This document shows positions 1 through 8,212 of a stretch of 64,000 bases of DNA, piece after piece. The notes below the pieces were generated by a model, which did no database searches, had not been told where the DNA came from, and was given only the letters and a program-made list of their open reading frames with translations. Origin of the DNA: an uncultured Anaerolineaceae bacterium (GTDB lineage Bacteria; Chloroflexota; Anaerolineae; Promineifilales; Promineifilaceae); contig CALBTC010000358.1 in the NCBI GenBank assembly GCA_937967805.1, positions 1 to 64,000 of the forward strand, read 5' to 3'. The position numbers and the translations under genes are program-made. Positions within the stretch are counted from its first letter, which is position 1; the number at the start of each line of letters is the position of its first letter.

Positions 1-90
1 GCCGGAATAATCAAATTCACACCCCTGCCCAATCACAATCGGGCCGGAGCCAAGCACTATAATTGAGTGGAATTTCGTGTTTTTGGGCAC
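1..90 (-). CDS. carB: Carbamoyl-phosphate synthase large subunit, N-terminal fragment
   Basis: Only the first 30 codons are inside the window; the gene runs off the left edge. The translation carries the ATP-grasp start signature of CarB ([19 protein letters not shown], residues 12-30), which begins the glycine-rich nucleotide-binding fold of the carboxyphosphate domain. A GTG start at 88-90 preceded by a GAGGAG ribosome binding site gives a leader [11 protein letters not shown], matching the usual CarB N-terminus. It lies just downstream of carA on the same strand, the standard carAB order for making carbamoyl phosphate for pyrimidine and arginine synthesis. A twin-hairpin repeat fills the spacer. 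Confidence 0.9.
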   Translation of the reverse strand, partial: MPKNTKFHSIIVLGSGPIVIGQGCEFDYSG

Positions 91-105
91 AGTTTCTCCT
101 CATAA

Positions 106-147
106 ATCGAACATCCCTGTTCGATGTCCAAACAAGGATGTTCGGAC
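106..147. repeat. Twin-hairpin dispersed repeat between carA and carB
   Basis: Two adjacent stem-loops. One has arms ATCGAACA/TGTTCGAT (106-125) and the next GTCCAAACA/TGTTCGGAC (126-147, one mismatch). The second hairpin is nearly the reverse complement of the first around its core. Almost the same unit is at 48978-49019, and a degenerate single hairpin is at 9130-9148. The unit abuts the carA stop codon and separates it from the carB ribosome binding site. Confidence 0.8.
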
Positions 148-1307
148 TAAAGATTTTCATTTTGCATGAGTTCAATAAACTTTGAAAATAGCTCGTCGGA
201 ATCATGGGGACCGGGGGAGCTTTCGGGATGGTACTGTACGGAATACGCTTTTTGCTCTGGGGCAATGAGTCCTTCGCAGCAGCTGTCGTTGAGGTTGAGG
301 TGAGAGACGGTGACATTGGCGGGTAAGGTGCTGGCGTCCACCGCAAAGCCATGGTTGTGGCTGGAAATTTGCACCTCGTTGGTGGCCATTATTTGCACCG
401 GCTGGTTGCCGCCGCGATGGCCAAATTTGAGCTTGTAGGTCTCGGCTCCCAGCGCCAATCCCAAAATTTGGTGGCCTAAGCAGATGCCGAAAATTGGTTT
501 TTGGCCGAGGAGCTGGCGTACGGCCGTTACCGCATAATCACACGCTGCCGGATCACCCGGTCCGTTTGAGAGAAAAATCCCGTCAGGATTCAACGCCAGC
601 ACCTCCTCGGCCGAGGTTGTCGCCGGCACCACCGTCACCCGGCAGCCCCGTGCCGCCAGCAGCCGCAAAATGTTCCACTTTATGCCAAAATCATACGCCA
701 CCACATGATACCGCTCACCGTCTACCGATAACCGTTTACCGTTTACCGATAACTGATCACCGTCCGGCCGCCACCAATCCTGCCCCTCCACCCAATGATA
801 CGGCTCGGCACAGCTCACCTCGCGGGCCAAATCCAGACCATTCATGTCACGGGCGGCGCGGGCCAGTGCCAGGACCTCGTCTGGATCAGTGGTGGTGCTG
901 GAGATGGCGGCGCGCATGGCGCCGTGGGTACGGATGTGGCGTACCAGGGCGCGGGTGTTCACGTCGGTGATGGCTATGACGCCGCGTTCTGACAGGTAGT
1001 CGGGCAAAGGCTGACGCGAACGCCAGTTGCTCACAATGGGGCTGAGCTGGCGAATGATCAGCCCGGCAGCCCAGACGCGGCCGCTTTCGTCATCTTCGGG
1101 CGTGGTGCCGGTGTTGCCAATGTGGGGCATGGTCATGGTGATCAGTTGGCCGTGGTAAGAGGGGTCGGTGAGGATTTCTTGATAGCCGGTGAGGCTGGTG
1201 TTGAAGACAACTTCGCCGCTGGTTTGGCCGATTGCGCCAAAGCCATAGCCGGGCCACAAAGTGCCGTCTTCTAACGCGAGTAAAGCAGGGACAAGCTTCT
1301 TTTGCAT
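147..1307 (-). CDS. carA: Carbamoyl-phosphate synthase small subunit (glutamine amidotransferase)
   Basis: 386 residues, full length. It hydrolyses glutamine and channels ammonia to CarB. The N-terminal CarA domain ([14 protein letters not shown]) is followed by a class I glutaminase domain with the nucleophile in [14 protein letters not shown] and the His-Glu pair in QYHPE. It is the promoter-proximal gene of carAB. Unusual: between the two domains (about residues 178-200) there is an extra stretch, [16 protein letters not shown]. Its DNA (about 713-760) is made of GGTAAACGG/TTATCGGTA-type units that also occur in spacers at about 5786-5822 and 8186-8215. This looks like an in-frame invasion or expansion of a dispersed repeat in the linker. 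Confidence 0.96.
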   Translation of the reverse strand: MQKKLVPALLALEDGTLWPGYGFGAIGQTSGEVVFNTSLTGYQEILTDPSYHGQLITMTMPHIGNTGTTPEDDESGRVWAAGLIIRQLSPIVSNWRSRQPLPDYLSERGVIAITDVNTRALVRHIRTHGAMRAAISSTTTDPDEVLALARAARDMNGLDLAREVSCAEPYHWVEGQDWWRPDGDQLSVNGKRLSVDGERYHVVAYDFGIKWNILRLLAARGCRVTVVPATTSAEEVLALNPDGIFLSNGPGDPAACDYAVTAVRQLLGQKPIFGICLGHQILGLALGAETYKLKFGHRGGNQPVQIMATNEVQISSHNHGFAVDASTLPANVTVSHLNLNDSCCEGLIAPEQKAYSVQYHPESSPGPHDSDELFSKFIELMQNENL

Positions 1308-1543
1308 CGCATCTCCTGTAAAAAATTAACGCAGAGGCGCGGAGGCGCAGAGAAAAATCTAGGTGATCCGTTCAGCGCTGCCGCGTCCCACACTCAAAAG
1401 GTCTGACAAATTTGCAGGTGCTGTTTCCAATTTTTTGCCTGAAGCAGGCAAAACGACTCTAGTCTATCAGAATTTTGGCAAACGGACGCGAAAAAATTGC
1501 CTGAATTCAGACGGCCGTTTTCAGCCATTTTGACCTGTTCTGA

Positions 1544-1603
1544 AGATTGGACCAATTTCCAAGCTCAAGTTGATTGCAACTGTAAGGAAAATTGGTCCAA
1601 TCT
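1544..1603. repeat. Inverted repeat AGATTGGACCAATTT family, copy 1
   Basis: Arms AGATTGGACCAATTTCC (1544-1560) and GGAAAATTGGTCCAATCT (1586-1603) pair with one bulged base around a loop of about 25 nt. The same arms, perfectly paired over 17 bp, occur at 16275-16330. A short relic, AGATTGAACCAATCT, is near 4163. It has no coding potential and is a small dispersed hairpin element. Confidence 0.75.
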
Positions 1604-1688
1604 ATGCTGGCGTCAAGCACATGGGTGGTTCATTTTAGGCATGTGGGCGGTGGGAAATACGGCCGTTCTTCACTACCGTATCTCCATT

Positions 1689-1823
1689 ATGAGCAAACCG
1701 GGTTACAAACTCCCTATCGTTCTCATCCCCAACGCCGGGCACAACAACCTGTTTGAAACCGATCCCGAATTGATAACGCAACGACTTCTCCAATTCCTGG
1801 AACAAAACTTGCAAACCTCATAA
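1689..1823 (+). pseudogene. Possible C-terminal remnant of an alpha/beta hydrolase
   Basis: An open frame from ATG 1689 gives 44 residues reading LPIVLIPNAGHNNLFETDP and then a helix ending in LLQFLEQNL. The GH-N context resembles the strand-His-helix end of alpha/beta hydrolases, where the His completes the triad. No upstream part of such a gene is found in any frame, so if the resemblance is real this is a decayed fragment. It could also be chance coding; confidence is low. Confidence 0.35.
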
Positions 1824-1925
1824 ACAGTAACGCAGAGAAAAACCTCACTGCTCTCACTGGAACTCTGCGTTCTCTGCGTCCCAAAATTTGATTGCGAAAT
1901 TGGATAATTGTGTCACAATCGCAGC

Positions 1926-3248
1926 ATGGACGAACGGCCGTCACCCCTCCCCAGCGAAGATAAAGCGATCATCAAACTGCGGCTGCGCCTGCCTGTCATT
2001 TCTTTTTTATTTTTGCTGGCGGCAGCGTTTTTGCTGCCCGACCAAGTGTGGACGACGCTGCTGGTGGGGCTTGGTGGATTGTTTGTGGTGGGATACGTCT
2101 GGGTGCGGCAGTTAGCAGTTCATCTGCACGGCCGTCGGCGGCTGCGCTACGGTTGGGTGGCCGTGGGTGACCGGCTGTCAGAGCAGTTTGAATTGGTCAA
2201 CCACAGCTTCATCCCCACATTGTGGGTGGAGATTATTGATTACACTAATATTCCCGGCTACAACACGGCTGTTGTGCGCAGCATTCCGGCCAACCAGAGC
2301 GATCATTGGCGGGCAACGGCCGTTTGCCAACAGCGCGGTCAATTTTCGCTAGGCCCCTGGGCCATCCGCAGCAGCGATCCGTTTGGCCTGTTCCAGATGA
2401 CTCGCTTTTACACCCAAACCGAAGAAATCATCATTCACCCGCCGGTGCATGGCCAACTGCCCATTCCCCTGCCAACCGGCACCAGCAGCGGCCAGGCGCG
2501 GGTGCGGCAGCGCAGCTGGCAGGCCACAACCAATGCCGCCTCGGTGCGCGATTACCAGCATGGCGATCCGCAGCGCTGGATTCATTGGCCCATTTCGGCC
2601 CACCGGGACAGCTTATTCGTGCGAGAATTTGACCAGGACGCCACCGGTGACATCTGGATTTTGCTGGATTGTGAGGCGGCGGTGCAGCTTGGCAACGAAA
2701 CCGACGGGGGGATTGCTCGCAACACGATTGAGCAAGCAGTCCTGCTGGCAGCGTCACTGGCAGCGCGGGCGGTGCGGCAGAACCGGGCAGTGGGATTGGC
2801 GGGATACGGCCGTTCCCCCCAAATCGTCCACACCGGCCACGGCCAGGGGCAGCAGTGGCGCATATTGCGCGCGCTGGCGCTGCTGGATGCCGAAGGGACG
2901 ACCAACCTGAACACGGCGCTGCAAGATTTGGGGCGGATGGCCAAGCAGGGAACGGCCGTTATTGTCATTACCCCCAGCGGAGAAGCAGATTGGCTGCCGG
3001 AGCTGGTGCGCCTGGCCCAGCGCGGCGTAGAGAGCAACGTGGTGCTGCTGGACCGGCAAAGTTTTGGCGGTGAGAGGAGTAGTGAAGGGCTGAGAACGGC
3101 CGTGCAGCGGCTTGGCTTCCCTTGCCAGGTCATTCGCCGGGGCGAAGTGGGCACGCCGCTGGAGGAACAAGAGCGGCGCGGCTTCTGGGAGTTCCGCGTT
3201 ACCGGCACGGGCAAGGTCGTGGCGGTAAAAACGCCTGTGGCACAATGA
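1926..3248 (+). CDS. DUF58 domain-containing membrane protein
   Basis: 440 residues from ATG 1926; a TTG six codons upstream is also possible, and neither has a clear ribosome binding site. Two hydrophobic segments near the N-terminus (about residues 20-60) are followed by a cytoplasmic region. This carries the DUF58 hallmark VRDYQHGDPQRWIHWPISA (about residues 206-224) and a von Willebrand A-like C-terminal fold. DUF58 proteins usually sit beside a MoxR AAA ATPase and a transglutaminase-like protein and are thought to take part in envelope assembly or stress. Neither partner is present here, so this is a solitary copy. The role is inferred from the family only. Confidence 0.85.
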   Translation: MDERPSPLPSEDKAIIKLRLRLPVISFLFLLAAAFLLPDQVWTTLLVGLGGLFVVGYVWVRQLAVHLHGRRRLRYGWVAVGDRLSEQFELVNHSFIPTLWVEIIDYTNIPGYNTAVVRSIPANQSDHWRATAVCQQRGQFSLGPWAIRSSDPFGLFQMTRFYTQTEEIIIHPPVHGQLPIPLPTGTSSGQARVRQRSWQATTNAASVRDYQHGDPQRWIHWPISAHRDSLFVREFDQDATGDIWILLDCEAAVQLGNETDGGIARNTIEQAVLLAASLAARAVRQNRAVGLAGYGRSPQIVHTGHGQGQQWRILRALALLDAEGTTNLNTALQDLGRMAKQGTAVIVITPSGEADWLPELVRLAQRGVESNVVLLDRQSFGGERSSEGLRTAVQRLGFPCQVIRRGEVGTPLEEQERRGFWEFRVTGTGKVVAVKTPVAQ

Positions 3249-3330
3249 TTAAAAACCTCCCGCAGGTTTCAGAAAAAGCCATCGTCTTGGAAGGAACCTA
3301 CGGGAGATTGAAGAGCAAGGAGAAGTTGTG

Positions 3331-4047
3331 ATGACAAAATTCAAGGATAAAGTAGTGATGGTGACGGGGGCGTCGGGCAATTTGGGCAGCGCGGTGACGC
3401 GGGCGTTTGAGGCGACCGGGGCAAAGTTGGCGCTCATTGACCGGCATCCGGAGCTGTTGGAAAAGGCGTTTCCCAGTCTGGTGCGGCAGCCGGAACGCTG
3501 TCTGGCAGAAGATGCAGATTTGACGAATGGGGCTGCGGTAACGGCCGTTGTCGAAAGAATCGTAGGCAAATATGGCCGGATTGATGTGCTGGTGCACACG
3601 GTCGGCGGCTTTTTCTCCGGCCCGCCGCTGCACGAGACGCCGTTAGAAAAGCTGGATTTTATGCTGACGCTCAACGTCAGGACGGCGTTTCTTACCAACC
3701 AGGCGGTTTTACAAAAAATGGTGCCCCAGGGCAGCGGCAAGATCATCAACATTGCCGCCCGGCCCTCATTGCAGGGCAACAAAAATATGTCGGCCTACAG
3801 CGCGGCGAAAGCGGCCGTTTTGCGGCTAACGGAAAGTGCGGCGGCCGAGGTAAAAACGCACGGCATCAACGTCAACGCCATCTTGCCCGGCACCATCGAC
3901 ACGCCGCAAAACCGGGAGGCAATGCCCAAAGCCAACACCGACAACTGGGTCCAGCCCGAATCGCTGGCCGATGTTATCCTCTTTCTGGCCTCTGATGCGG
4001 CGCGGGACATTCATGGCGCGGCGATTCCGGTTTACGGCCGTTCGTAG
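3331..4047 (+). CDS. SDR family NAD(P)-binding oxidoreductase, catalytic Ser replaced
   Basis: 238 residues from ATG 3331, preceded by AAGGAG with good spacing. It has the Rossmann motif TGASGNLG (about residues 13-20), an acidic residue after beta-2 (LIDRH) that favours NAD, and the YxxxK pair in YSAAK. Thirteen residues before that Tyr, where classical SDRs have the catalytic Ser, there is Ala (INIAARPS), so the triad is incomplete. The C-terminus resembles sugar or acyl reductases (LASDAARDIHGAAIPVYG). Substrate unknown. It follows the DUF58 gene by about 80 bp on the same strand and may be co-transcribed. Confidence 0.85.
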   Translation: MTKFKDKVVMVTGASGNLGSAVTRAFEATGAKLALIDRHPELLEKAFPSLVRQPERCLAEDADLTNGAAVTAVVERIVGKYGRIDVLVHTVGGFFSGPPLHETPLEKLDFMLTLNVRTAFLTNQAVLQKMVPQGSGKIINIAARPSLQGNKNMSAYSAAKAAVLRLTESAAAEVKTHGINVNAILPGTIDTPQNREAMPKANTDNWVQPESLADVILFLASDAARDIHGAAIPVYGRS

Positions 4048-4094
4048 GGCCGGTAATCAATGATCGGTGGACAGTAATCAGTAGACTGTAGGGG

Positions 4095-4161
4095 CGAGGC
4101 AGGTGGATAACACCTTGGCCAAACGATACAGCACCTCTCCACCTGACTCACCCTTGCCTCG
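4095..4161. terminator. Possible bidirectional terminator between convergent genes
   Basis: Nested complementary segments CGAGGCAGGTGG (4095-4106) and CCACCTG...TGCCTCG (4139-4161) can form a long imperfect stem between the convergent SDR and biotin carboxylase genes. There is no clean U-tract, so this could equally be a repeat relic. Confidence 0.35.
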
Positions 4162-4208
4162 AGAGATTGAACCAATCTCACCAAGTTAAAAACGAACGAA
4201 CCCTAAGC

Positions 4209-5714
4209 TCAAATTTTTACATTGCGCCAAACGGCCGTTTCTCCCCAGGGATCATAAGCTGCACCGTTTTCTGTAGTGACGGTCGTTCTCCCCAGCTTCC
4301 CCCCACCATGCAATAGTTCAAATATCGCCGCACCCAGCCACCCTTCTTCCGCCATCGGCTCCGGCTGCCAGTCAGGTAAAATCTCTTGCAAATAGCCGGT
4401 GCTGGTCTGCCCGCTGCGAAAGGTGGATTCCTGCAAGATAGTGAGCAAGTAAGGAATGTTGGTTGTCACCCCCAAAACCACCATTTGCTGCAAAGCGTGA
4501 ATCATCTTGCCGATGGCCTCGTCACGCGTGTGCCCCCAGGTGACTACCTTGGCCAGCATCGGGTCATAGTAAGGTGAAACGGCCGTGCCCGTCACAATGC
4601 CATCATCCACGCGAATACCGGGGCCAGACGGCCGTTCATACCGTGTAATCTCCCCAATCGACGGCAAGAAATTTTGCGCCGGGTCTTCGGCGTACACGCG
4701 GCATTCAATGGCGTGGCCGCGCTGCTGAATCTCATCCTGGCTGAAGGGCAGCGGCTCCCCGGCGGCAATGCGAATTTGCCAGGCGGCAATATCGATCCCC
4801 GTTACCAGCTCCGTGATGGGATGCTCCACCTGGAGCCGGGTATTCATCTCCAAAAAGTAAAAGTTTCCGGCGCCATCAACGATGAACTCCACCGTACCGG
4901 CGCTGCTGTACCCCACCGCCTCTGCCAGCGAAACGGCCGCAGCCGCCATGCGCTGCCGCAAATCATCATCTTGAATAACCGGAGCCGGGGTTTCTTCAAT
5001 AATTTTTTGATGCCTTCGCTGAATGGAGCATTCCCGCTCAAACAGGTGCAGCACTTTGCCCTGCTGGTCCCCCAGCACCTGAATTTCTACGTGGTGAATC
5101 TCGGTGAAATATTTTTCCACCAGAATGTGGCTGTCGCCAAAGGAATTTCGTGCTTCGCTGCGGGCCGCCTGCACCGCACCGGCGAACTCGGCATCGGACC
5201 AGACAATGCGCATCCCTTTGCCGCCGCCGCCGGCGCTGGCTTTAATGAGAATGGGATACTCGATGTGGGCAACGGCCGTTTGCAATTGCGCCACCTCCAT
5301 CCCCGCCCCATCCACGCCGGGCACGATGGGCACGCCCGCCTGCTCGGCCAGTTCGCGCGATTTGGCCTTGCTGCCCATCAGCTCAATTGCTTCCGGACTG
5401 GGACCAATGAACACGATGCCGCGGTCGGCACACGCTTTGGCAAATGTGGCGTTTTCACTCAAAAAGCCGTAACCGGGATGAATTGCCTCGGCTCCACATT
5501 TTGTGGCAACGTCCAGAATGGCGTTTTGGTTAAGATAGGTGTCGGTGGCGCTGACGCCGGGCAAATTGTACCGTTCGTCGGCCAGCTTCACCCAGGGCGC
5601 GTCTTTATCGGCATCGGAATGGATGGCAACGGCCGTAACCCCCAATTCATGACAGGCCAAAATCAGCCGCCGGGCAATTTCACCGCGATTGGCAATCAAT
5701 ACTTTTTGAAACAT
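4209..5714 (-). CDS. accC: Acyl-CoA carboxylase biotin carboxylase subunit
   Basis: 501 residues. It carboxylates the biotin of a carrier protein using ATP and bicarbonate. N-terminal MFQKVLIANRGEIARR is classical, followed by the ATP-grasp loop ASAGGGGKGMR (about residues 160-170), ECSIQRRHQK and the catalytic EMNTRLQVEHPITE. It is about 50 residues longer than stand-alone AccC. The tail (about residues 447-501, ending DPWGETAVWRN) resembles the segment that follows the biotin carboxylase domain in methylcrotonyl/propionyl-CoA carboxylase alpha chains. It stops where the BT and biotin-carrier domains should begin, and no biotin-carrier gene is nearby. It may therefore act with a carrier and carboxyltransferase encoded elsewhere. 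The enoyl-CoA hydratase at 7391 could share an acyl-CoA degradation route. Confidence 0.92.
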   Translation of the reverse strand: MFQKVLIANRGEIARRLILACHELGVTAVAIHSDADKDAPWVKLADERYNLPGVSATDTYLNQNAILDVATKCGAEAIHPGYGFLSENATFAKACADRGIVFIGPSPEAIELMGSKAKSRELAEQAGVPIVPGVDGAGMEVAQLQTAVAHIEYPILIKASAGGGGKGMRIVWSDAEFAGAVQAARSEARNSFGDSHILVEKYFTEIHHVEIQVLGDQQGKVLHLFERECSIQRRHQKIIEETPAPVIQDDDLRQRMAAAAVSLAEAVGYSSAGTVEFIVDGAGNFYFLEMNTRLQVEHPITELVTGIDIAAWQIRIAAGEPLPFSQDEIQQRGHAIECRVYAEDPAQNFLPSIGEITRYERPSGPGIRVDDGIVTGTAVSPYYDPMLAKVVTWGHTRDEAIGKMIHALQQMVVLGVTTNIPYLLTILQESTFRSGQTSTGYLQEILPDWQPEPMAEEGWLGAAIFELLHGGGKLGRTTVTTENGAAYDPWGETAVWRNVKI

Positions 5715-5780
5715 ACAAACAAAACTCCCGCAGATTTAAGGATAAGCGCCAACTGTACCATAAATCTACCGGAGCGTGAA

Positions 5781-5825
5781 AATTACCCATTACCGATTAC
5801 CGGTTACTGATTACCGATTACCGAC
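5781..5825. repeat. ATTACCGATTACCG-type tandem/dispersed repeat
   Basis: A run of about five 7-8 bp units (CATTACC, GATTACC, GGTTACT, GATTACC, GATTACC) in the spacer upstream of accC. Related units occur at 4060-4090, 8186-8215 and 15660-15740 and, strikingly, inside carA. This is a known style of spacer repeat in cyanobacteria and Chloroflexi; the function is unknown. Confidence 0.7.
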
Positions 5826-5840
5826 CCACTGTCCACAGCC

Positions 5841-6353
5841 TTACGGCCAGGCAACTTCCACCGCATGGCACATGCCTCGGGCAACCCAACCGTACGGCGT
5901 GCCCGGCGCGGGATTCACGATCTTCATCTCCACCGGTGCAGCATCACCACCAGCATCATAGAATACCTGTACATGAACGGCATCGAATGAGATGTTAATT
6001 TGCCGAATCCAGCCGCTGTCTGTCCAGCCGGCCCGGGCCGTCCAGCTAGCCAGCGGGCGGCCACCCAGCTCTACAACTTCGTAGGTTCCGGCCTGGGCAA
6101 CATCCCCGCCCATTTCAAAGTTTATGCGCAGGCAGGCCAGGTCTGGTACAGGTTGCGGCGTAGGGGTGGCTGTACTAACAGGAACATCCGTAGGCAGCGG
6201 GGTTGGTGTTGAGGTGACAGCCAGCGGTGCATCTGGTTCCTGCGGCAGGGCAGACATTTTTTCAGCAAAACCCTGGCCCTGTGCCGCGCGTTGGGGCATA
6301 GCCAGCACAAACAATATGGCCAGCAAGGCAAAAAATGGCGGAATATACTTCAT
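5841..6353 (-). CDS. Secreted hypothetical protein with Thr/Pro linker
   Basis: 170 residues. The N-terminal signal peptide (hydrophobic PPFFALLAILFVLAMP, probable cleavage after QRAAQG) is followed by a low-complexity Thr/Pro-rich linker (about residues 45-72, TSTPTPLPTDVP). A compact domain of about 100 residues follows, containing two Cys (LACLRINFEMGG and ARGMCHAVEVAW) that may form a disulfide. The Thr/Pro linker style is common in exported Chloroflexota proteins. No family recognised, no operon partner, function unknown. Confidence 0.75.
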   Translation of the reverse strand: MKYIPPFFALLAILFVLAMPQRAAQGQGFAEKMSALPQEPDAPLAVTSTPTPLPTDVPVSTATPTPQPVPDLACLRINFEMGGDVAQAGTYEVVELGGRPLASWTARAGWTDSGWIRQINISFDAVHVQVFYDAGGDAAPVEMKIVNPAPGTPYGWVARGMCHAVEVAWP

Positions 6354-6476
6354 TTTTCCAACTCCTATGGTCCTAATTTAAGAAAAACTGAAGTTTCAAC
6401 CTTCAATTCTTTTGGGAATACAGTCCGCAATTTAAAGGAATTTTGTAACGATCCATCTCACTGCGAATCGATGCGC

Positions 6477-7295
6477 CTAATTTTTTGCTGCCGAATGGTT
6501 CCTTTGCAGCCAGCGCGTGGCAAAGTCAACGGCCGTCTTCTGCGAAAACAAGCGGCACTCAGCCAGCCCAACGCTGCCAATTTGCACCGGATGCGCCTGT
6601 TCAAACGCAGCGCCAAGCTCGGAGAAGCAATCATCATTGTAATCGAGCTCGTCGTACCACTGCCAGGTGCGACGGCCGTTAAGCCAAATGGGTGCGCCTT
6701 GCCGGATCACTTTTCCAATGCCGGCTCGAATCTCGGCCAGGTGAAACGAGGTGTTGTTACTGTGCCCTACCCCCAGAAGCAGCCCGTAGCCAGCCAGATC
6801 ATACACACGCGCCAGCGGCGACCCTTCGCCCAGGCCAAAATTTAGCTGGTGTTCAGTCGTGACCGCAGCCGCGTGCTGTCCCCAGGCGGCAAAAGAGACC
6901 TGCGGATGATTGCTGCGAAACACACCCGGCCAGGTACGAAACAGTTCAGGGATGACCCCCATGCCTCGCGTTGGCGTCAGCAGCGGATCATAAGCCGGCA
7001 TCGTATCACGAATCGTTTGGTGCCATGCTTCCGGCACCGGCGGATTTTGCCACGGAGCCGGATCAGAATAATCGCTGGAATGGGTAGGCATTACCAACGT
7101 CCCTGCTTCGGTGAGCGTTTCCTGCAACGCCTGAATGACGGCCACCGGACCGCCGGGCACGTAACCAAACTTGCTCAGGCTGGAATGAACCAACAGTGTC
7201 AATCCCGGCTGCACGCCCAGCGCCCGCAAATGCTCAATCAGGATTGATTTGGTGAAGGGATGGGGGGATTTTTGGATTACAGCCGTTTCTGTCAT
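6477..7295 (-). CDS. AAC(3)-family N-acetyltransferase (YokD/Antibiotic_NAT fold)
   Basis: 272 residues from ATG 7295; a TTG six codons upstream is an alternative. It has the family landmarks LLVHSSLSKFGYVPGGP (about residues 34-50), LVMPTHSSDYSDP, TPTRGMGVIPELFRTWPG, SNHPQVSFAAWG and LLLGVGHSNNTSFHLAE. Members transfer acetyl from acetyl-CoA to the 3-amino group of 2-deoxystreptamine aminoglycosides, but many chromosomal homologues have other or unknown substrates. There is no mobile element or resistance cluster around it, so a housekeeping role is as likely as resistance. A CTCTGCG spacer repeat sits immediately upstream. Confidence 0.88.
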   Translation of the reverse strand: MTETAVIQKSPHPFTKSILIEHLRALGVQPGLTLLVHSSLSKFGYVPGGPVAVIQALQETLTEAGTLVMPTHSSDYSDPAPWQNPPVPEAWHQTIRDTMPAYDPLLTPTRGMGVIPELFRTWPGVFRSNHPQVSFAAWGQHAAAVTTEHQLNFGLGEGSPLARVYDLAGYGLLLGVGHSNNTSFHLAEIRAGIGKVIRQGAPIWLNGRRTWQWYDELDYNDDCFSELGAAFEQAHPVQIGSVGLAECRLFSQKTAVDFATRWLQRNHSAAKN

Positions 7296-7311
7296 AAATT
7301 TCTTTTGGAGC

Positions 7312-7384
7312 AAAAAACCACAGATTTCACAGATTACGCAGATTTTTCTCTAGATTTCTCTGCGCCCTCCGCGTTCTCCGCGTT
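7312..7384. repeat. ACGCAGATTTTTCT spacer repeat, copy A
   Basis: The tract reads AAAAAACCACAGATTTCAC, then AGATTACGCAGATTTTTCTC, then a CTCTGCG/CCGCG run. The reverse complement of 16652-16703 has almost the same first 50 bases. It lies between two minus-strand genes and has no conserved coding frame. Confidence 0.7.
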
Positions 7385-7390
7385 TAATTT

Positions 7391-8167
7391 TTATGAATCT
7401 TCCTGCCACCACGGCTTGCGCTTCTGCAAGAAGGCGCTCATCCCCTCGCGCCCTTCGTCGCTGTCACGCAGCCGGGCAATCAGGTTGGTCGTATACTCGC
7501 GCATTTTCTCTTTGGGTTGATGGCTCACCTGGCGAATGAGTTCCTTGGCAGCAGCCTGAGCGCCGGGCGCGGCTTGCAGCAGTTGTTCGAGGCGTTCGTT
7601 GACGGCCGTATCCAACTCCTCCTCAACCACCACATGATTAACCAATCCAATGCGCTGTGCGTAAGCAGCATCAAAGCGCTCCCCGCTGAGGAACAGCTCA
7701 CGCGCATTGTTGGCCCCAATCTTCGCCAGCACAAACGGCGAAATCACCGCCGGCACAATGCCCAGCCGCGCTTCGCTAAAGCCAAATTTAGCCCGGTCCA
7801 CTGCCACCACAATGTCGCAGCAGCTCACCAGCCCCACGCCGCCGCCAATCGCTGCGCCGTTCACCCGGCCAATCACCGGGCGGGGACATTGGTCCACCAT
7901 CAGCATCAGGTCAAAAATCGCTTCGCCGTCCTGCACATTTTCGGCAAAGGTGTAATCGGCGGCGGCGCGCATAAAGCTTAAATCGGCGCCGGCGCAGAAG
8001 GAACGGCCGTTCCCCGTCAGCACCACCACGCGTACATTTTCAGGGATGGATTGGAAGACGGCCGTTAACTCCTTAATCATCGTCGGCGTCAGCGCATTAT
8101 GCACCTCCGGCCGGTTTAACGCTACCGTCAACACTGCCCCTTCCTGACTTACCGCAATCTCACTCAC
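7391..8167 (-). CDS. Enoyl-CoA hydratase/isomerase family protein, methylglutaconyl-CoA hydratase-like
   Basis: About 258 residues from GTG 8167, which has GGGAG upstream and gives the family-like leader MSEIAVS. An ATG at 8185 overlaps a spacer repeat and is less likely. Crotonase landmarks: LNRPEVHNAL, oxyanion-hole segment GRSFCAGADL (about residues 60-69), VNGAAIGGGVGLVSCCDIVVA, and SEARLGIVPAVISPFV with the catalytic Glu. The C-terminal SDEGREGMSAFLQKRKPWW is typical of LiuC-type hydratases in leucine degradation. With the acyl-CoA carboxylase subunit nearby, branched-chain acyl-CoA breakdown is plausible but not proven. Confidence 0.9.
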   Translation of the reverse strand: MSEIAVSQEGAVLTVALNRPEVHNALTPTMIKELTAVFQSIPENVRVVVLTGNGRSFCAGADLSFMRAAADYTFAENVQDGEAIFDLMLMVDQCPRPVIGRVNGAAIGGGVGLVSCCDIVVAVDRAKFGFSEARLGIVPAVISPFVLAKIGANNARELFLSGERFDAAYAQRIGLVNHVVVEEELDTAVNERLEQLLQAAPGAQAAAKELIRQVSHQPKEKMREYTTNLIARLRDSDEGREGMSAFLQKRKPWWQEDS

Positions 8168-8212
8168 CACAGTCACTCCCAACATTAACCATTAACCGTT
8201 TACCATTAACCA

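Larger units (their letters stand above)
1308..1925. other. Long spacer upstream of carA, made of repeats and a gene remnant
   Basis: No intact gene is supported here. It holds a CTCTGCG-type spacer tract (1324-1358), a 9-bp perfect hairpin TTTTGCCTG-AAG-CAGGCAAAA (1433-1453), a 17-bp inverted repeat (1544-1603), a hydrolase-like remnant (1689-1823) and a second tract with ACGCAGAGA and TCTCTGCGT ends (1831-1885). The promoters of carA (leftward) and of the DUF58 gene (rightward) should lie here, but I could not place them reliably. Confidence 0.6.

Noticed and set aside
4674..5810. Plus-strand 378-codon open frame opposite the biotin carboxylase
   Set aside because: It is antisense to a clear AccC with all motifs; the translation is low in recognisable motifs and reflects the codon pattern of the real gene.
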